A stretch of DNA of 64,000 nt. Origin: Sagittula stellata E-37. GTDB lineage: Bacteria; Pseudomonadota; Alphaproteobacteria; Rhodobacterales; Rhodobacteraceae. Position 1 is the stretch's first letter. Each line of letters opens with the position of its first letter. Below are positions 28,477 through 37,949 of the stretch, piece by piece. The notes under the pieces were generated by a model. It had not been told where the DNA came from. It saw only the letters and a list, made by a program, of their open reading frames with translations, and searched no databases. Made by a program: the position numbers and the translations under genes. The stretch spans positions 2,799,501 through 2,863,500 of the forward strand of contig NZ_CP155729.1 of assembly GCF_039724765.1 (NCBI RefSeq), read 5' to 3'.

Positions 28477-29820
28477 TCAGATGTTCGGGCCGGGAACCAG
28501 CCGCGATCCGTCCGAGAAACGCGACAGCCGGAAACGGTCCAGCGCCGTGCCGGGATCGCGCCCCATGGCAAGGTCGGCGGCAATCCGGCCAAAGGCCGGG
28601 CCCGCACCGAATCCATGCCCGCACATCCCGGTGCAGACCGTCAGCCCCGGCAGCGCGTCGACGCGGTCCACCACCGGCACCACGTCGGGCATGACGTCGA
28701 TCATCCCGCCCCATGCGGTGTTGAGGTGCACGTCGCCAAGCGCCGGGTAGATTTCGGCGAACCGGCGCAACAGTTCCAGCACGCGCCGCTTGTTCGGGCC
28801 GGGATCGAGGATGCGCACCCGTTCGAACGGGCTGACTTCGTCGCCGCTCCAGGACCGCGCCACGCCCGGCGAATCCGGCCAGCCGTGCGGCTGCGGACCG
28901 CGCAGGTGCACGTCGAAAGAGCCCTGCAAGGCCAGTTTCAGGTAGACCGGCAGGTGGCGCAGCATGTCGGCGCCCGTGTACAGTTCCGCAAAGCCCGCCG
29001 GGGCAAGCGTGTAACCGCCGTCCGCGCGTCGCCGGAAGGCGATGTCGCTGTCGACCGACGCAGGCAGACCCAGGTCCGGCAGTGGCCGTGTGGCAAGGGC
29101 CGTCGAGCGCACCGCAAGCTGCGGCACCCGCACTCCGTGGCGTGCCAGCAGCAGCGACGACCACGCGCCGCCCGCCAGCACCACGCTTTCCGCCCGCACG
29201 GTGCCCTCTTCGGTCACGACGCCCGTCACCTGACCGGCGCTGATCTCCAGCCTGCGCACCGCCACCCGTTCCCGGATCATCGCGCCGTCCGCTTCGGCCA
29301 GCTTCGCCAGCCGGGGCACGGCAACCCATGGCTCCCCCTTCATGTCCGACGGTGTCAGCAGCATGCCGCACCAGCCCGCATGCGGGTAGGCCATGCTGCG
29401 CACCGTCTCTGTCCGGCCCACCAGCCGCGAATCGACGCCCTGCGCCTTCGCTTCCGTCAGCCACCCCTCGAAGGCGGCCATCTCGGCCTCCGTTCCGGCA
29501 AGGTAGGACACGCCGACCGTTTCGACGCCAAGCGCGCCTTTGCATTCCTCGTCGAAGCCGCGCCAGAGCCGCTTTGCCTCCTCGGCCACCGGTATCTCCG
29601 CCATGTCGCGGCCCTGTGTCCGGATCCAGCCCCAGTTGCGCGAGGATTGCTCGGCTGCGATGCGGCCCTTTTCCAGCAGCAGCACACGCTTGCCCGCGCG
29701 CGCCGCGAACAGCGCGGTCGACACGCCGATCACGCCGCCGCCGATCACCGCAACGTCAACCGCCTCTGGCAGTGGTCCGCGAAAGTCCCGCTCGCCTTCG
29801 TCCCGAAACGGAAAGATCAT
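28477..29820 (-). CDS. FAD-dependent oxidoreductase (D-amino-acid oxidase/sarcosine oxidase family)
   Basis: 447 residues. The Rossmann FAD motif is VAVIGGGVIGVSTALFAARA near 23-42 and the C-terminal FAD contact is CTGMCGHGFGAGPAFGRIAA. Members oxidise C-N bonds of amino acids or secondary amines. There is no flavin-attachment Cys motif that I can assign. Its ATGA overlaps the stop of the deacetylase gene, so the two products probably act in sequence. Confidence 0.9.
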   Translation of the reverse strand: MIFPFRDEGERDFRGPLPEAVDVAVIGGGVIGVSTALFAARAGKRVLLLEKGRIAAEQSSRNWGWIRTQGRDMAEIPVAEEAKRLWRGFDEECKGALGVETVGVSYLAGTEAEMAAFEGWLTEAKAQGVDSRLVGRTETVRSMAYPHAGWCGMLLTPSDMKGEPWVAVPRLAKLAEADGAMIRERVAVRRLEISAGQVTGVVTEEGTVRAESVVLAGGAWSSLLLARHGVRVPQLAVRSTALATRPLPDLGLPASVDSDIAFRRRADGGYTLAPAGFAELYTGADMLRHLPVYLKLALQGSFDVHLRGPQPHGWPDSPGVARSWSGDEVSPFERVRILDPGPNKRRVLELLRRFAEIYPALGDVHLNTAWGGMIDVMPDVVPVVDRVDALPGLTVCTGMCGHGFGAGPAFGRIAADLAMGRDPGTALDRFRLSRFSDGSRLVPGPNI

Positions 29821-30980
29821 GCCAGCGCCTCCAGCAACCGTCGCATGAAGGCTTCGCCCTCCTGCAACTGGCTGATCGCAATCGATTCGTTCGGCTGGTG
29901 CGCCACCGAGATGGAGCCCGGCCCGCAGACGACCGCCTTGTAACCGGCGGTCTGGAAGTGGCTCGCCTCTGTTGCGTAGCTCACGTAGTTCTCCGAATTG
30001 TCGCCGGTCAGCCGCCGCACCAGCGCCTCTGCGGTGTTGTCCTCTTCCGGCGCGAAGGGCGGCAGCGAGAACATCTCGCGCGCCTCGATCCACGCCTCGG
30101 GCCGCACGGCCTGCATCCCGGCGGTCAGCTCATCGATCTTCGCGGTGAAGAGCGTGCGATACGTCTCAAGATCTTCGCCCGGCACCACGCGGAACCCCAG
30201 CCCGAACTCGCAGTCCTTGGCGGTGATGTTATGCGCCGTCCCGCCCGAGATCACGCCCACATGGACGTTGGTGTAAGGCGGGTCGAACAGCGCCGCCATG
30301 CCAGCCGGTTCTGCCGCCTCCGCCGCCGCGTTCACGGCGTTGCACCAGTCGATCAGCTTGGCGCCCCACATGATCGCCGACACGCCGGTGTGCAGCATCG
30401 AGGAATGCACCTCGAAGCCGTGCATGTGCACCCACCAGCTTACCCCGCCCTTGTGACCGGTCACCGCCTTCATCATCGTGGGTTCCCCCACGATCACGTC
30501 CGTCGCGCGCGGCATCGCCTGCATGGCTTCGATCAGCGCGGGCGCCCCGGTGCAGCCCACTTCCTCGTCGTAGCTCAGCGCAAGCTGCAGGGGCCGTGTG
30601 ACGCCCGCGTAATGCGCCTCCACCAGCGCCCAGATCGCCAACGCGTCGAAGCCCTTCATGTCGCATGAGCCGCGCCCGTAAAGCCGACCGTCCTTCTCCG
30701 TCAGCACCCATGGGTCGGTGTCCCAGGCCTGCCCGTCCACCGGCACCACGTCGGTATGGCCCGACAGCACCACGCCGCCCTCGACCTCCGGCCCGACGTG
30801 GGCATAAAGCGCCTTCCACTCCGGCGCGCCGTCCTTGTGATGGATGCCCACTTCGATGCCGTGGGATCTGAGGTAGTCCGCCACCCAGTCGATCACCGGG
30901 CCGTTCGGCTCCCGGCTGACGCTGGGAAACGCCACGAGCCGCTCCAGCAGCGCCCGCGGCGCAAGTCGTTCCGTCATCAT
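29817..30980 (-). CDS. argE: Acetylornithine deacetylase family (ArgE-type M20 peptidase)
   Basis: 387-residue zinc deacylase. Metal ligands His in LSGHTDVVPV, Asp in RGSCDMKGFD, Glu-Glu in SYDEEVGCTG, and the final His in ISVAHQPNES. In arginine synthesis ArgE removes the acetyl group from acetylornithine; here it sits in a catabolic operon next to a second M20 enzyme and a FAD oxidoreductase, so it may act on another N-acyl amino acid. Two adjacent ATGs (30980, 30977) follow a GGAGGC site. Confidence 0.85.
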   Translation of the reverse strand: MMTERLAPRALLERLVAFPSVSREPNGPVIDWVADYLRSHGIEVGIHHKDGAPEWKALYAHVGPEVEGGVVLSGHTDVVPVDGQAWDTDPWVLTEKDGRLYGRGSCDMKGFDALAIWALVEAHYAGVTRPLQLALSYDEEVGCTGAPALIEAMQAMPRATDVIVGEPTMMKAVTGHKGGVSWWVHMHGFEVHSSMLHTGVSAIMWGAKLIDWCNAVNAAAEAAEPAGMAALFDPPYTNVHVGVISGGTAHNITAKDCEFGLGFRVVPGEDLETYRTLFTAKIDELTAGMQAVRPEAWIEAREMFSLPPFAPEEDNTAEALVRRLTGDNSENYVSYATEASHFQTAGYKAVVCGPGSISVAHQPNESIAISQLQEGEAFMRRLLEALA

Positions 30981-31077
30981 GCCTCCAGACAGGCCGGGGC
31001 ACGGCGCACCGCTGCCCCTGCTTCTTCGCTTTCAGATTTGCCCTGCGCGATCCTTCACGGAAAAATCGCCTCTGCCC

Positions 31078-32940
31078 TCAATAGCCGCTGTCCGACGTCA
31101 GCACGAGATGCCCCGGGCTGACTTCTTCATAGACCGACGGTCCAGCCTCGTAACCGACCGGGTGGATCGGCGACGGGATCGGTTTGAAGTTCAGGTCCTT
31201 CTCGGCCTTCCGCCGGCGCGGATCGGCGATCGGCACCGCCTTCATCAGGGCCTTGGTATAGGGGTGCTGGGGATCCTCGAAGACTGCGCGGCGCGGTCCC
31301 AGTTCGACGATCCGGCCAAGGTACATGACCCCGACCGTGTGCGAGACCCGCTCCACCACCGCCATGTCGTGACTGATGAAGACATAGCCCAGACCCAGCT
31401 CCGCCTGCAGTTCCATCATCAGGTTCACCACCTGCGCCTGCACCGACACGTCCAGCGCCGAGACCGCCTCGTCCGCCACGATCAGCTTGGGGTTCAGCGC
31501 CAGCGCCCGGGCAATGGCGATCCGCTGCCGCTGGCCGCCCGACAGTTCGTGCGGATAGCGTCGCATGAACGAGCGCGGCAGTTCGACCCGGTCGAAGAGG
31601 TTGGCCACCTTGTCCTGAATCTCCGACCCGGACCCGATCCCGTAGTTCACCAGCGGCTCCGCCACCTGGTCGGCAAGCTGAAGCTGCGGATTGAGCGAGG
31701 CAAAGGGGTCCTGGAAGATCATCTGCATCTCGCGCCGCGCATCGCGCAGGCCGGATTGCGACAGCGCCATGATGTCGGTGCCGTCGAGGTCGATCTTGCC
31801 CGACAGCGGCTCCACCAGCCGCAGCAGCGACCGCCCCGCCGTGGACTTGCCGCAGCCCGACTCCCCCACGAGGCTCAGCGTCCGGCCCTTGTTCAGCGTG
31901 AAGGACACGTCCTCCGTCGCGTGCACGTTGGCCACCGTCCGGCGGAAGAACCCGCCCTTCACCGGGAAGCGCGTCACGAGGTTCTCGACCCGCAAGAGCA
32001 CCTCGTCCGACCCCTTGATCGGGTCAAGGTTCTGGTCGGTGCGCCCGACCAGCCGCATCGGCTCCGGCAGGTCCTTGCCGGTCATCTCGCCCAGTTTCGG
32101 CACGGCGGCCAGCAGCGCCTTGGTATAGGCGTGCTTGGGGTTCTCGAAGATCTCCTCGACCGTGCCTTCCTCTACCTTTTTGCCGCGGAACATGACGACC
32201 ACGCGGTCGGCCATCTGCGCCACCACGGCCATGTCGTGGGTGATGAACATCACCGCCGTCCCGGTCTCGCGCTTGAGGCGGTCCATCAGGGCGAGGATCT
32301 CGGCCTGGATCGTCACGTCCAGCGCGGTGGTCGGCTCGTCCGCGATCAGCAGGCGCGGCTTGCAGGCCAGCGCCATGGCGATCACCACACGCTGGCGCAT
32401 GCCGCCCGACAACTCGTGCGGATACTGCTTCAGCCGCCTTTCCGGCTCCGGGATGCGGACCTCGCGCAGGAGTTCCAGCGCCCGCGCCTCCGCCTGCGCC
32501 TTCGACATGCCACGATGCACGCGCAGCCCCTCGGTCAGCTGGCGGCCCACGGTGAAGACCGGGTTCAGCGCGGTCATCGGCTCCTGGAAGATCATGCCGA
32601 TCTCGTTGCCGCGAATGTGGCGCATCACGCTCTGGTCGGCGGTGGCCAAGTCCATGACCCCGCCCTCGCGCCGGTCGAACAGCATCTTGCCGCCCGCGAT
32701 GTCACCGCCGCCGTATTCGATCAGCCGCATGAGCGAGAGAGAAGAAACCGACTTGCCCGATCCCGATTCGCCGACGACGCAGACCGTCTCGCCCGGGTTG
32801 ATCTCGAACGAGATGTCCTCGACCCCCACAACCGTGCCGTCCTTGGTCTGGAACTCGACCCGGAGCTTGTCGATCCGGGCGATGGGCACCTGGGCTTCTG
32901 CGGCCCCGGTCGCGGCGGTATCCGTGGTGTCGTCCAGCAT
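31078..32940 (-). CDS. Peptide-type ABC transporter ATP-binding protein, DppD-DppF fusion
   Basis: 620 residues containing two complete nucleotide-binding domains in one chain: Walker A GESGSGKS and signature LSGGMRQRVVIAMAL in the first half, Walker A GESGCGKSTAGRSL and signature LSGGQRQRIAIARAL in the second, each with its own Walker B (LLIADEPTTALDVT, LIVADEAVSALDVS). It replaces the usual pair of separate ATPases. It heads the minus-strand operon and is divergent from its presumed partners, the binding protein and permeases at 33611-37884. Confidence 0.94.
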   Translation of the reverse strand: MLDDTTDTAATGAAEAQVPIARIDKLRVEFQTKDGTVVGVEDISFEINPGETVCVVGESGSGKSVSSLSLMRLIEYGGGDIAGGKMLFDRREGGVMDLATADQSVMRHIRGNEIGMIFQEPMTALNPVFTVGRQLTEGLRVHRGMSKAQAEARALELLREVRIPEPERRLKQYPHELSGGMRQRVVIAMALACKPRLLIADEPTTALDVTIQAEILALMDRLKRETGTAVMFITHDMAVVAQMADRVVVMFRGKKVEEGTVEEIFENPKHAYTKALLAAVPKLGEMTGKDLPEPMRLVGRTDQNLDPIKGSDEVLLRVENLVTRFPVKGGFFRRTVANVHATEDVSFTLNKGRTLSLVGESGCGKSTAGRSLLRLVEPLSGKIDLDGTDIMALSQSGLRDARREMQMIFQDPFASLNPQLQLADQVAEPLVNYGIGSGSEIQDKVANLFDRVELPRSFMRRYPHELSGGQRQRIAIARALALNPKLIVADEAVSALDVSVQAQVVNLMMELQAELGLGYVFISHDMAVVERVSHTVGVMYLGRIVELGPRRAVFEDPQHPYTKALMKAVPIADPRRRKAEKDLNFKPIPSPIHPVGYEAGPSVYEEVSPGHLVLTSDSGY

Positions 32941-33610
32941 CTTCGAAACTCCCTTGTCGCGGCGAAGGCTAAAAGCCCGGTTGCGGGGCGTAAAGGTCCC
33001 TTCGCGCTTTCCCGGGCGGCATAGCCTTCCGAACAGGCGCCGGTGCCGCCTGCGGTGGCGTCAGCGGGTCAATGCGGACAAGGCCCGGACGCCCCTGCGA
33101 CGGATGCCGAAAAAATGGGCGGAGCGAAACAGTTTCACAGGGTGACGGTCTGTACCGGACACGGCTTGCCGACGTCCTCCGTGTCCGCCGGCACGGCCTT
33201 GGCATCGGAACCGATTCCAGGCGCCATCATTGAAAGGCACATGCCACCAATGGCTTGTCGGCGGCACGAGCATGCCCCAAGCGTGCAAACAGAGCCATGT
33301 CGCTGCCCCTCAGGTGCCTGCGGACGCAGGTGAAACCGCCACCTATCATGCAACCCACAGCAAAACCAATCGCCTGCGGATACGGCCGTTGCGACGTGCC
33401 GCCGCCGGACCCTCTCCGAATGCGCCCCCGATGCCCTTAGGCAATGCTTGCATTTTGAGCATCCGCGGGTTTCGATGGCCGGGCACAGGGGGCGTTTTCA
33501 GGGTGCGGGTCTTTTTCGGGTTGAAACGGACCTGACCGGGTGAACAGCCTTCCCGGCATCAACGAAGCGGACCGGACATGATGCCGGTCCCGACCAACAT
33601 GGAGTGAAAC
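32941..33610. other. 670-base divergent intergenic region
   Basis: Separates the minus-strand catabolic/ATPase operon from the plus-strand binding-protein operon, so it should contain both promoters and the regulatory sites of the locus. I see a 9-bp inverted repeat at 33553-33587 but no regulator gene and no convincing small gene; a short minus-strand frame at 33135-33353 has no supporting ribosome site or recognisable domain. Confidence 0.55.
33553..33587 (+). promoter_or_regulatory. Inverted repeat in the leader of the binding-protein gene
   Basis: CCGGCATCA and TGATGCCGG are perfect 9-base arms around 17 bases, ending 23 bases before the ATG at 33611 and just upstream of its GGAG site. 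It could be an operator dyad or an mRNA stem that affects translation or stability. Confidence 0.45.
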
Positions 33611-35311
33611 ATGACCCTGAAATCCCTGATGATGGGTGCCGCGGCCGTGACAGCGCTCGCCGCCCCCGCGCTCGCAGAGCGTGGCGCGGACGGCGAGGTG
33701 AGGATCATCTACTGGCAGGCGCCGTCGATCCTGAACCCGTTCCTTTCGGGCGGCACCAAGGACGTCGAAGCCTCGTCGATGATCATCGAACCGCTGGCCC
33801 GCTACGACGAAACCGGCACGCTGGTGCCCTGGCTCGCGACAGAGATCCCGACGGTCGAAAACGGCGGCGTGTCCGAGGACCTGACGCAGATCACCTGGAA
33901 GATCAAACCGGACATCGTGTGGTCGGACGGTACGCCCTTCACCTCTGCCGATGTGAAGTTCACCTACGAATACTGCACCCACCCCGAAGGCGGCTGCGCG
34001 CAGCTGACGAAGTTCGAAGGCGTTTCCTCGGTCGAGACACCGGACGACCTGACCGTGGTGGTGACCTTCGGCGAAGCGACCCCCGTGCCCTACGGCCCGT
34101 TCGTCGGCGGTGAATCCCCGATCCTGCAGAAGGCCCAGTTCGAGAACTGCGTGGGCGCTGCGGCCTCCACCTGCACCGAGCAGAACTTCAACCCGATCGG
34201 CACCGGCGCATTTGTCGTCGACGAATTCAAGCCGAACGACGTGATCACCCTCTCGGCGAACCCGAACTACCGCGACCCGGCCAAGCCGGCCTTCGCCACC
34301 ATGACCTTCAAGGGCGGCGGCGATGCGGCGGCAGCGGGCACGGCGGTCATGGAGACCGGCGAATTCGACTACGCCTGGAACCTCCAGCTGGCCCCCGACG
34401 TCATCGCCGAGATGGAAGAAGGCGGCAAGGGCGTGGCCGTGGCAGGCTTCGGCCCGCTTCTGGAACGCGTCATGATCAACAACACCAACCCCGATCCGGC
34501 GCTTGGTCCGGACGAGCGGTCGGTGATCCGCCCGCACCCGTTCCTCGGCGATCCGGCGGTCTACAAGGCGATGTCGATGGCCATCGACCGTCCGCTGCTG
34601 GTCGAAGTCGGCTACGGACAGGCCGGCAAGGTGACCTGCTCGTGGGTGCCCGCGCCCGAAGCCTTCGCCTACCAGAACGAGGACTGCGGCACGCAGGACA
34701 TCGAAGGCGCCAAGGCGCTTCTGGATGAGGCCGGCATCGTCGATACCGACGGCGACGGCGTGCGCGAGAAGGACGGCGTTCCGCTCTCGATCCTCTACCA
34801 GACCTCGACCAACGCCGTGCGTCAGGACTTCCAGGCACTGATCAAGGAGTGGTGGGAGCAGATCGGCATGGAAGTCGAACTGCGCAACGTCGACTCCTCG
34901 GTGTTCTTCGGCGGTGACGCGGGTTCGCCCGACACCTTCCAGAAGTTCTATGCCGACGTCGAAATGTACGCCAACACCTTCAACGGCACCGACCCGCAGG
35001 CCTACCTGGGCAACGGTCTGTGCGACAAGGCTCCGCGTCCGGAAACCCAGTGGCAGGGCGAGAACATCAGCCGCTTCTGCAACGAGGAATACGACACGCT
35101 GTGGACCGAGCTTACGCAGACCGCCGACATGGCGAAACGCCAGGAAATCGGCCGCCAGCTCAGCCAGATGGCCTACGAAAAAGGCTCCATGATCCCGCTG
35201 GTGCACCGCGGCCGCCTGTCGGCACACTCCAACAGCCTTGGCGGTGTGAAGCTGAACGTCTGGGACTCCGAACTGTGGAACGTCGCAGACTGGTATCGCA
35301 TCAAGGAATGA
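33611..35311 (+). CDS. Peptide-type ABC transporter substrate-binding protein (family 5)
   Basis: Periplasmic receptor of the second importer, 566 residues. Signal peptide with core AAAVTALAAPALA and cleavage near residue 22. Family-5 landmarks: IIYWQAPSILNPFLSGGTKD at the mature N-terminus, WKIKPDIVWSDGTPFTSADV near 97-116, and PAVYKAMSMAIDRPLLVEVG. GGAGTGAAAC precedes the ATG. It is the first gene of the plus-strand half of the split locus. Confidence 0.93.
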   Translation: MTLKSLMMGAAAVTALAAPALAERGADGEVRIIYWQAPSILNPFLSGGTKDVEASSMIIEPLARYDETGTLVPWLATEIPTVENGGVSEDLTQITWKIKPDIVWSDGTPFTSADVKFTYEYCTHPEGGCAQLTKFEGVSSVETPDDLTVVVTFGEATPVPYGPFVGGESPILQKAQFENCVGAAASTCTEQNFNPIGTGAFVVDEFKPNDVITLSANPNYRDPAKPAFATMTFKGGGDAAAAGTAVMETGEFDYAWNLQLAPDVIAEMEEGGKGVAVAGFGPLLERVMINNTNPDPALGPDERSVIRPHPFLGDPAVYKAMSMAIDRPLLVEVGYGQAGKVTCSWVPAPEAFAYQNEDCGTQDIEGAKALLDEAGIVDTDGDGVREKDGVPLSILYQTSTNAVRQDFQALIKEWWEQIGMEVELRNVDSSVFFGGDAGSPDTFQKFYADVEMYANTFNGTDPQAYLGNGLCDKAPRPETQWQGENISRFCNEEYDTLWTELTQTADMAKRQEIGRQLSQMAYEKGSMIPLVHRGRLSAHSNSLGGVKLNVWDSELWNVADWYRIKE

Positions 35312-35387
35312 GTTCCTGATCCTGCGCCCGTCCCGTTCCGCACGGGGCGGGCGCATCCTTGAAGACACGAAAGGGATCGCCGCGCCG

Positions 35388-35780
35388 ATGGATGAACACC
35401 GGAGCCTCGACCGCAGCCTCTGGACCGACGGCATCGACGCCTTCGCGCCCCCCTTCGCCGACGATGCGACGACTGCATGCGCGCAGTACGATGCGACGAC
35501 TGCATGCGCGCAGTACGATGCGGCGACGCCATGCGCACGGACAGGGTCGCCGATACCGCGCGTTGCCACGCATCCCGCGCCGAGGACCGCGCCCCACCGA
35601 ACCGGCGTTGACATGTACGATTACCACCGGCAGATGCCGGGGAAAGCCAGTAACATCACCCGCGGCACTCCGGGACCCCGTCCCGTCGCCGCCCCGCGTC
35701 ACACCCCGTGCCCCTTCGTCCGGTCCCGTGCCGGCGTCACGGCACGTATTCACCATCACCAAAGCCCGACAGGGGGATAA
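35388..35780 (+). CDS. Doubtful 130-residue frame spanning the tandem repeat
   Basis: Starts ATG GAT GAA at 35388 with AAAGGG twelve bases upstream and stops three bases before the TTG of the permease gene. The first 25 codons are GC-rich in third position like real genes here, and the 27-base repeat keeps the frame, giving repeated DATTACAQY units. The rest is low-complexity and has no signal peptide or domain. It may be chance readthrough of GC-rich DNA. Confidence 0.2.
   Translation: MDEHRSLDRSLWTDGIDAFAPPFADDATTACAQYDATTACAQYDAATPCARTGSPIPRVATHPAPRTAPHRTGVDMYDYHRQMPGKASNITRGTPGPRPVAAPRHTPCPFVRSRAGVTARIHHHQSPTGG
35463..35540. repeat. 27-bp tandem repeat, 2.9 copies
   Basis: Two identical 27-base units (35463-35489, 35490-35516) begin GATGCGACGACTGCATGCGC; a third partial unit (35517-35540) matches 19 of 24 bases. 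Each full unit contains the small dyad ACTGC-N6-GCAGT. The perfect identity of the first two suggests a recent duplication. Confidence 0.9.
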
Positions 35781-35783
35781 GCG

Positions 35784-36893
35784 TTGCTCACCTACGCCAC
35801 GCGACGGTTGATCCTCTCGATCCCGACGCTCATTTTTATCAGCTTCATCATCTTCATGCTGTTGCAACTTGCCCCGGGCGATCCGATGGCCCAGGTGCCG
35901 CTGACGGTGCCGGACGAGGTCAAACAGAAGATGCGCGAGGCCCTCGGCCTCGGCGAACCGCCTCTCGTCCAGTACTGGAAATGGCTGGTCCAGGTCTTCT
36001 GGATCGAACCCAAGGTCTTCATCGACTGGTTGTTCGGCACGCAACTGGCCTGGCACTGGGAAGCCCCGACCTTCACGCCGACCGACTCGCTGCTCGCCTC
36101 CATGCAGGAGGCGGGCCGCGTGCGCGAGGTCAACGGCGAGATGCAGCTCTGGGTGCCCGAACAGCGCAACATCTCCTGGCAGACCCGTTCGCCGGTCATG
36201 GACATCATCATCCAGCGCATTCCGCAGACCCTGAAAGTGGTCGGTGTGGCCTACATCGTGGCGATCCTGATCGCGCTGCCGGTGGGCATCTACTCCGCCT
36301 ACCGCCAGTATTCGGTCTTCGACCAGGCCGGGACCTTCGTGACGATGATCGGCTTCTCGATCCCGCCGTTCTTCACAGGCCCGCTGCTGATCGTGATCTT
36401 CTCGGTGCAGCTCGGGTGGTTCCCCTCGATCTACGACACGACGCTGGTCGTGGACGACTGGGCCAGCTTCAAGCTTCAGCTTCAGCAGATGATCATGCCG
36501 GTCATGGTGCTGGCGCTGCAGATCACCGCACAGCTTTCGCGCTACATGCGGGCCTCCATGCTCGACAACCTCGGGCAGGACTACGTGCGCACCGCCCGCG
36601 CCAAGGGCCTGTCCGAAGCCATCGTCGTCAACGTCCACGTGGTGCGCAACTCGATGATCCCGGTGATCACCGTCATCGCGCTCGGCATTCCGTCGATCTT
36701 CGGCGGCGCCATCATCACCGAGAACGTCTTCAAGGTGAATGGCATCGGCCAGCTCCTGATTACGGCGCTCTTCGCAAACGACCTGCCGATGGTCATGACG
36801 CTGACCTTCATCTTCGCGGTGCTCATCGTGCTCTTCAACCTGATCGCCGACATCCTCTACGGCGTGCTCGACCCGCGGATCCGCTATGACTGA
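35784..36893 (+). CDS. Peptide-type ABC transporter permease (DppB-like)
   Basis: Inner-membrane subunit of the second importer, 369 residues; longer than usual because of an extended periplasmic loop (about 45-145) between the first and second helices. N-terminal LLQLAPGDPMAQVPLTVPDE and the EAA-type segment VRTARAKGLSEAIVVNVHVV identify it. The start is a TTG at 35784 preceded by AGGGGGA. It overlaps the next gene by eight bases. Confidence 0.92.
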   Translation: MLTYATRRLILSIPTLIFISFIIFMLLQLAPGDPMAQVPLTVPDEVKQKMREALGLGEPPLVQYWKWLVQVFWIEPKVFIDWLFGTQLAWHWEAPTFTPTDSLLASMQEAGRVREVNGEMQLWVPEQRNISWQTRSPVMDIIIQRIPQTLKVVGVAYIVAILIALPVGIYSAYRQYSVFDQAGTFVTMIGFSIPPFFTGPLLIVIFSVQLGWFPSIYDTTLVVDDWASFKLQLQQMIMPVMVLALQITAQLSRYMRASMLDNLGQDYVRTARAKGLSEAIVVNVHVVRNSMIPVITVIALGIPSIFGGAIITENVFKVNGIGQLLITALFANDLPMVMTLTFIFAVLIVLFNLIADILYGVLDPRIRYD

Positions 36894-37884
36894 CAGCCCA
36901 CAGGACGACGTAATCCTCGCCGAAGGCCCCGCCGCCATCGAGGCCCTGAAGGACACCGGCCCGACCAAGCCGCCGCGGTCACGCGGCAAGGACGTGTGGG
37001 ACCAGTTCCGCAAACACAAGGGCGCGATGTTCGGGCTCGGGTTTCTGGTGTTCATCACCCTCGCGGTGCTGGTCGGCCCCTACATCTACACGGTCGACCC
37101 GCAGAAACTGGACATTCGCAACAAGGACATGCGCCCGATCTACACCGCGATCTGGGATTCCGGTGCCAAGGTGTCGTGGGCCAAACCGCTCGGCTCCGAC
37201 CAGCTCGGGCGCGACAACCTCGCCCAGATGCTGTCTGGCGGCCGCGCCTCCATGGCCGTCGGCTGGGCCGCGATGATCCTCAGCCTGGTGATCGGCACCG
37301 CCATCGGCGTGATCGCTGGGTACTTCAAGAAGCTCGACGGGCCGCTCATGCGCCTCACCGACCTCTTCCTGTCGCTTCCCATCCTGCCTCTGCTGCTGGT
37401 CGCGGTGACATTGTTCCGACAACCGCTCAGGGCCAACTTCGGGCCAGAGGGGGGCATGTTCATCCTGATCGTCACGGTCATCGCCGTGACCTCCTGGATG
37501 CCCACCGCCCGCATCGTCCGGGGCGACATCCTGGCCATCAAGGAACGCGAGTTCGTGCTCGCCGCCCGCTCCATCGGCACCTCGCCGTTCAAGCTGATCC
37601 GCCGCCACCTGCTGCCGAACGTGCTGTCGCCGATCATGGTCTCCGCCGCCCTCGGCCTCGCCACGGCGATCATCACGGAATCGGCGCTCTCCTTCCTCGG
37701 CGTGGGCTTCCCGTCGGACTTCCCCACCTGGGGCAAGATGCTGGCCGATGCCGTCCAGAGGATGGAGCGCTTCCCCGAACGCGTGATGCTGCCGGGTGTC
37801 GCCATCTCGCTGACCGTGCTCAGCGTGAACTATCTCGGCGACGGCCTGCGCGACGCGCTCGACCCGCGCATGCGCGGTCGCTGA
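36886..37884 (+). CDS. Peptide-type ABC transporter permease (DppC-like)
   Basis: Inner-membrane subunit, 332 residues: a long cytosolic N-terminal tail (about 45 residues), six helices, the DppC signature LGSDQLGRDNLAQMLSGG and EAA motif VLAARSIGTSPFKLIRRHLL. It starts inside the end of the DppB-like gene (ATGACTGA overlap). It completes the importer whose ATPase is on the opposite strand. Confidence 0.93.
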   Translation: MTDSPQDDVILAEGPAAIEALKDTGPTKPPRSRGKDVWDQFRKHKGAMFGLGFLVFITLAVLVGPYIYTVDPQKLDIRNKDMRPIYTAIWDSGAKVSWAKPLGSDQLGRDNLAQMLSGGRASMAVGWAAMILSLVIGTAIGVIAGYFKKLDGPLMRLTDLFLSLPILPLLLVAVTLFRQPLRANFGPEGGMFILIVTVIAVTSWMPTARIVRGDILAIKEREFVLAARSIGTSPFKLIRRHLLPNVLSPIMVSAALGLATAIITESALSFLGVGFPSDFPTWGKMLADAVQRMERFPERVMLPGVAISLTVLSVNYLGDGLRDALDPRMRGR

Positions 37885-37949
37885 CGCTCTCCCGGGCTGC
37901 CCTCCGCACCAGGCGGGCAGCCCGGCAAACCGCAACGAGGGGACCAGCC

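Larger units (their letters stand above)
35312..35783. other. 472-base gap inside the transporter operon
   Basis: Unusually long for a gap between a binding-protein gene and its permeases. It contains a 27-bp tandem repeat (35463-35540). One open frame, 35388-35780, runs through the repeat and ends next to the permease start; its product would be low-complexity, rich in Arg, Pro, Ala and Thr, with no recognised domain, so I do not call it a gene with confidence. Confidence 0.55.

Noticed and set aside
31018..31045. Possible fifth copy of the AAATACCTC element after the fused ATPase gene
   Set aside because: Only the CTTCTTCGCTTTC part matches copy B; the AAATACCTC core is lost, so I do not call it.
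30979..33024. 681-codon plus-strand frame opposite the fused ATPase
   Set aside because: Shadow of a gene with two complete ABC modules; no own domain or ribosome site.
33135..33353. Short minus-strand frame of 72 codons in the divergent region
   Set aside because: No ribosome site, no signal peptide and no recognisable domain; coding status cannot be supported.
33437..35614. 725-codon open frame on the minus strand opposite the binding-protein gene
   Set aside because: It lies antisense to a clear family-5 binding protein, has no recognised domain and a His/Arg-rich composition typical of a shadow frame in DNA with GC-rich third positions.
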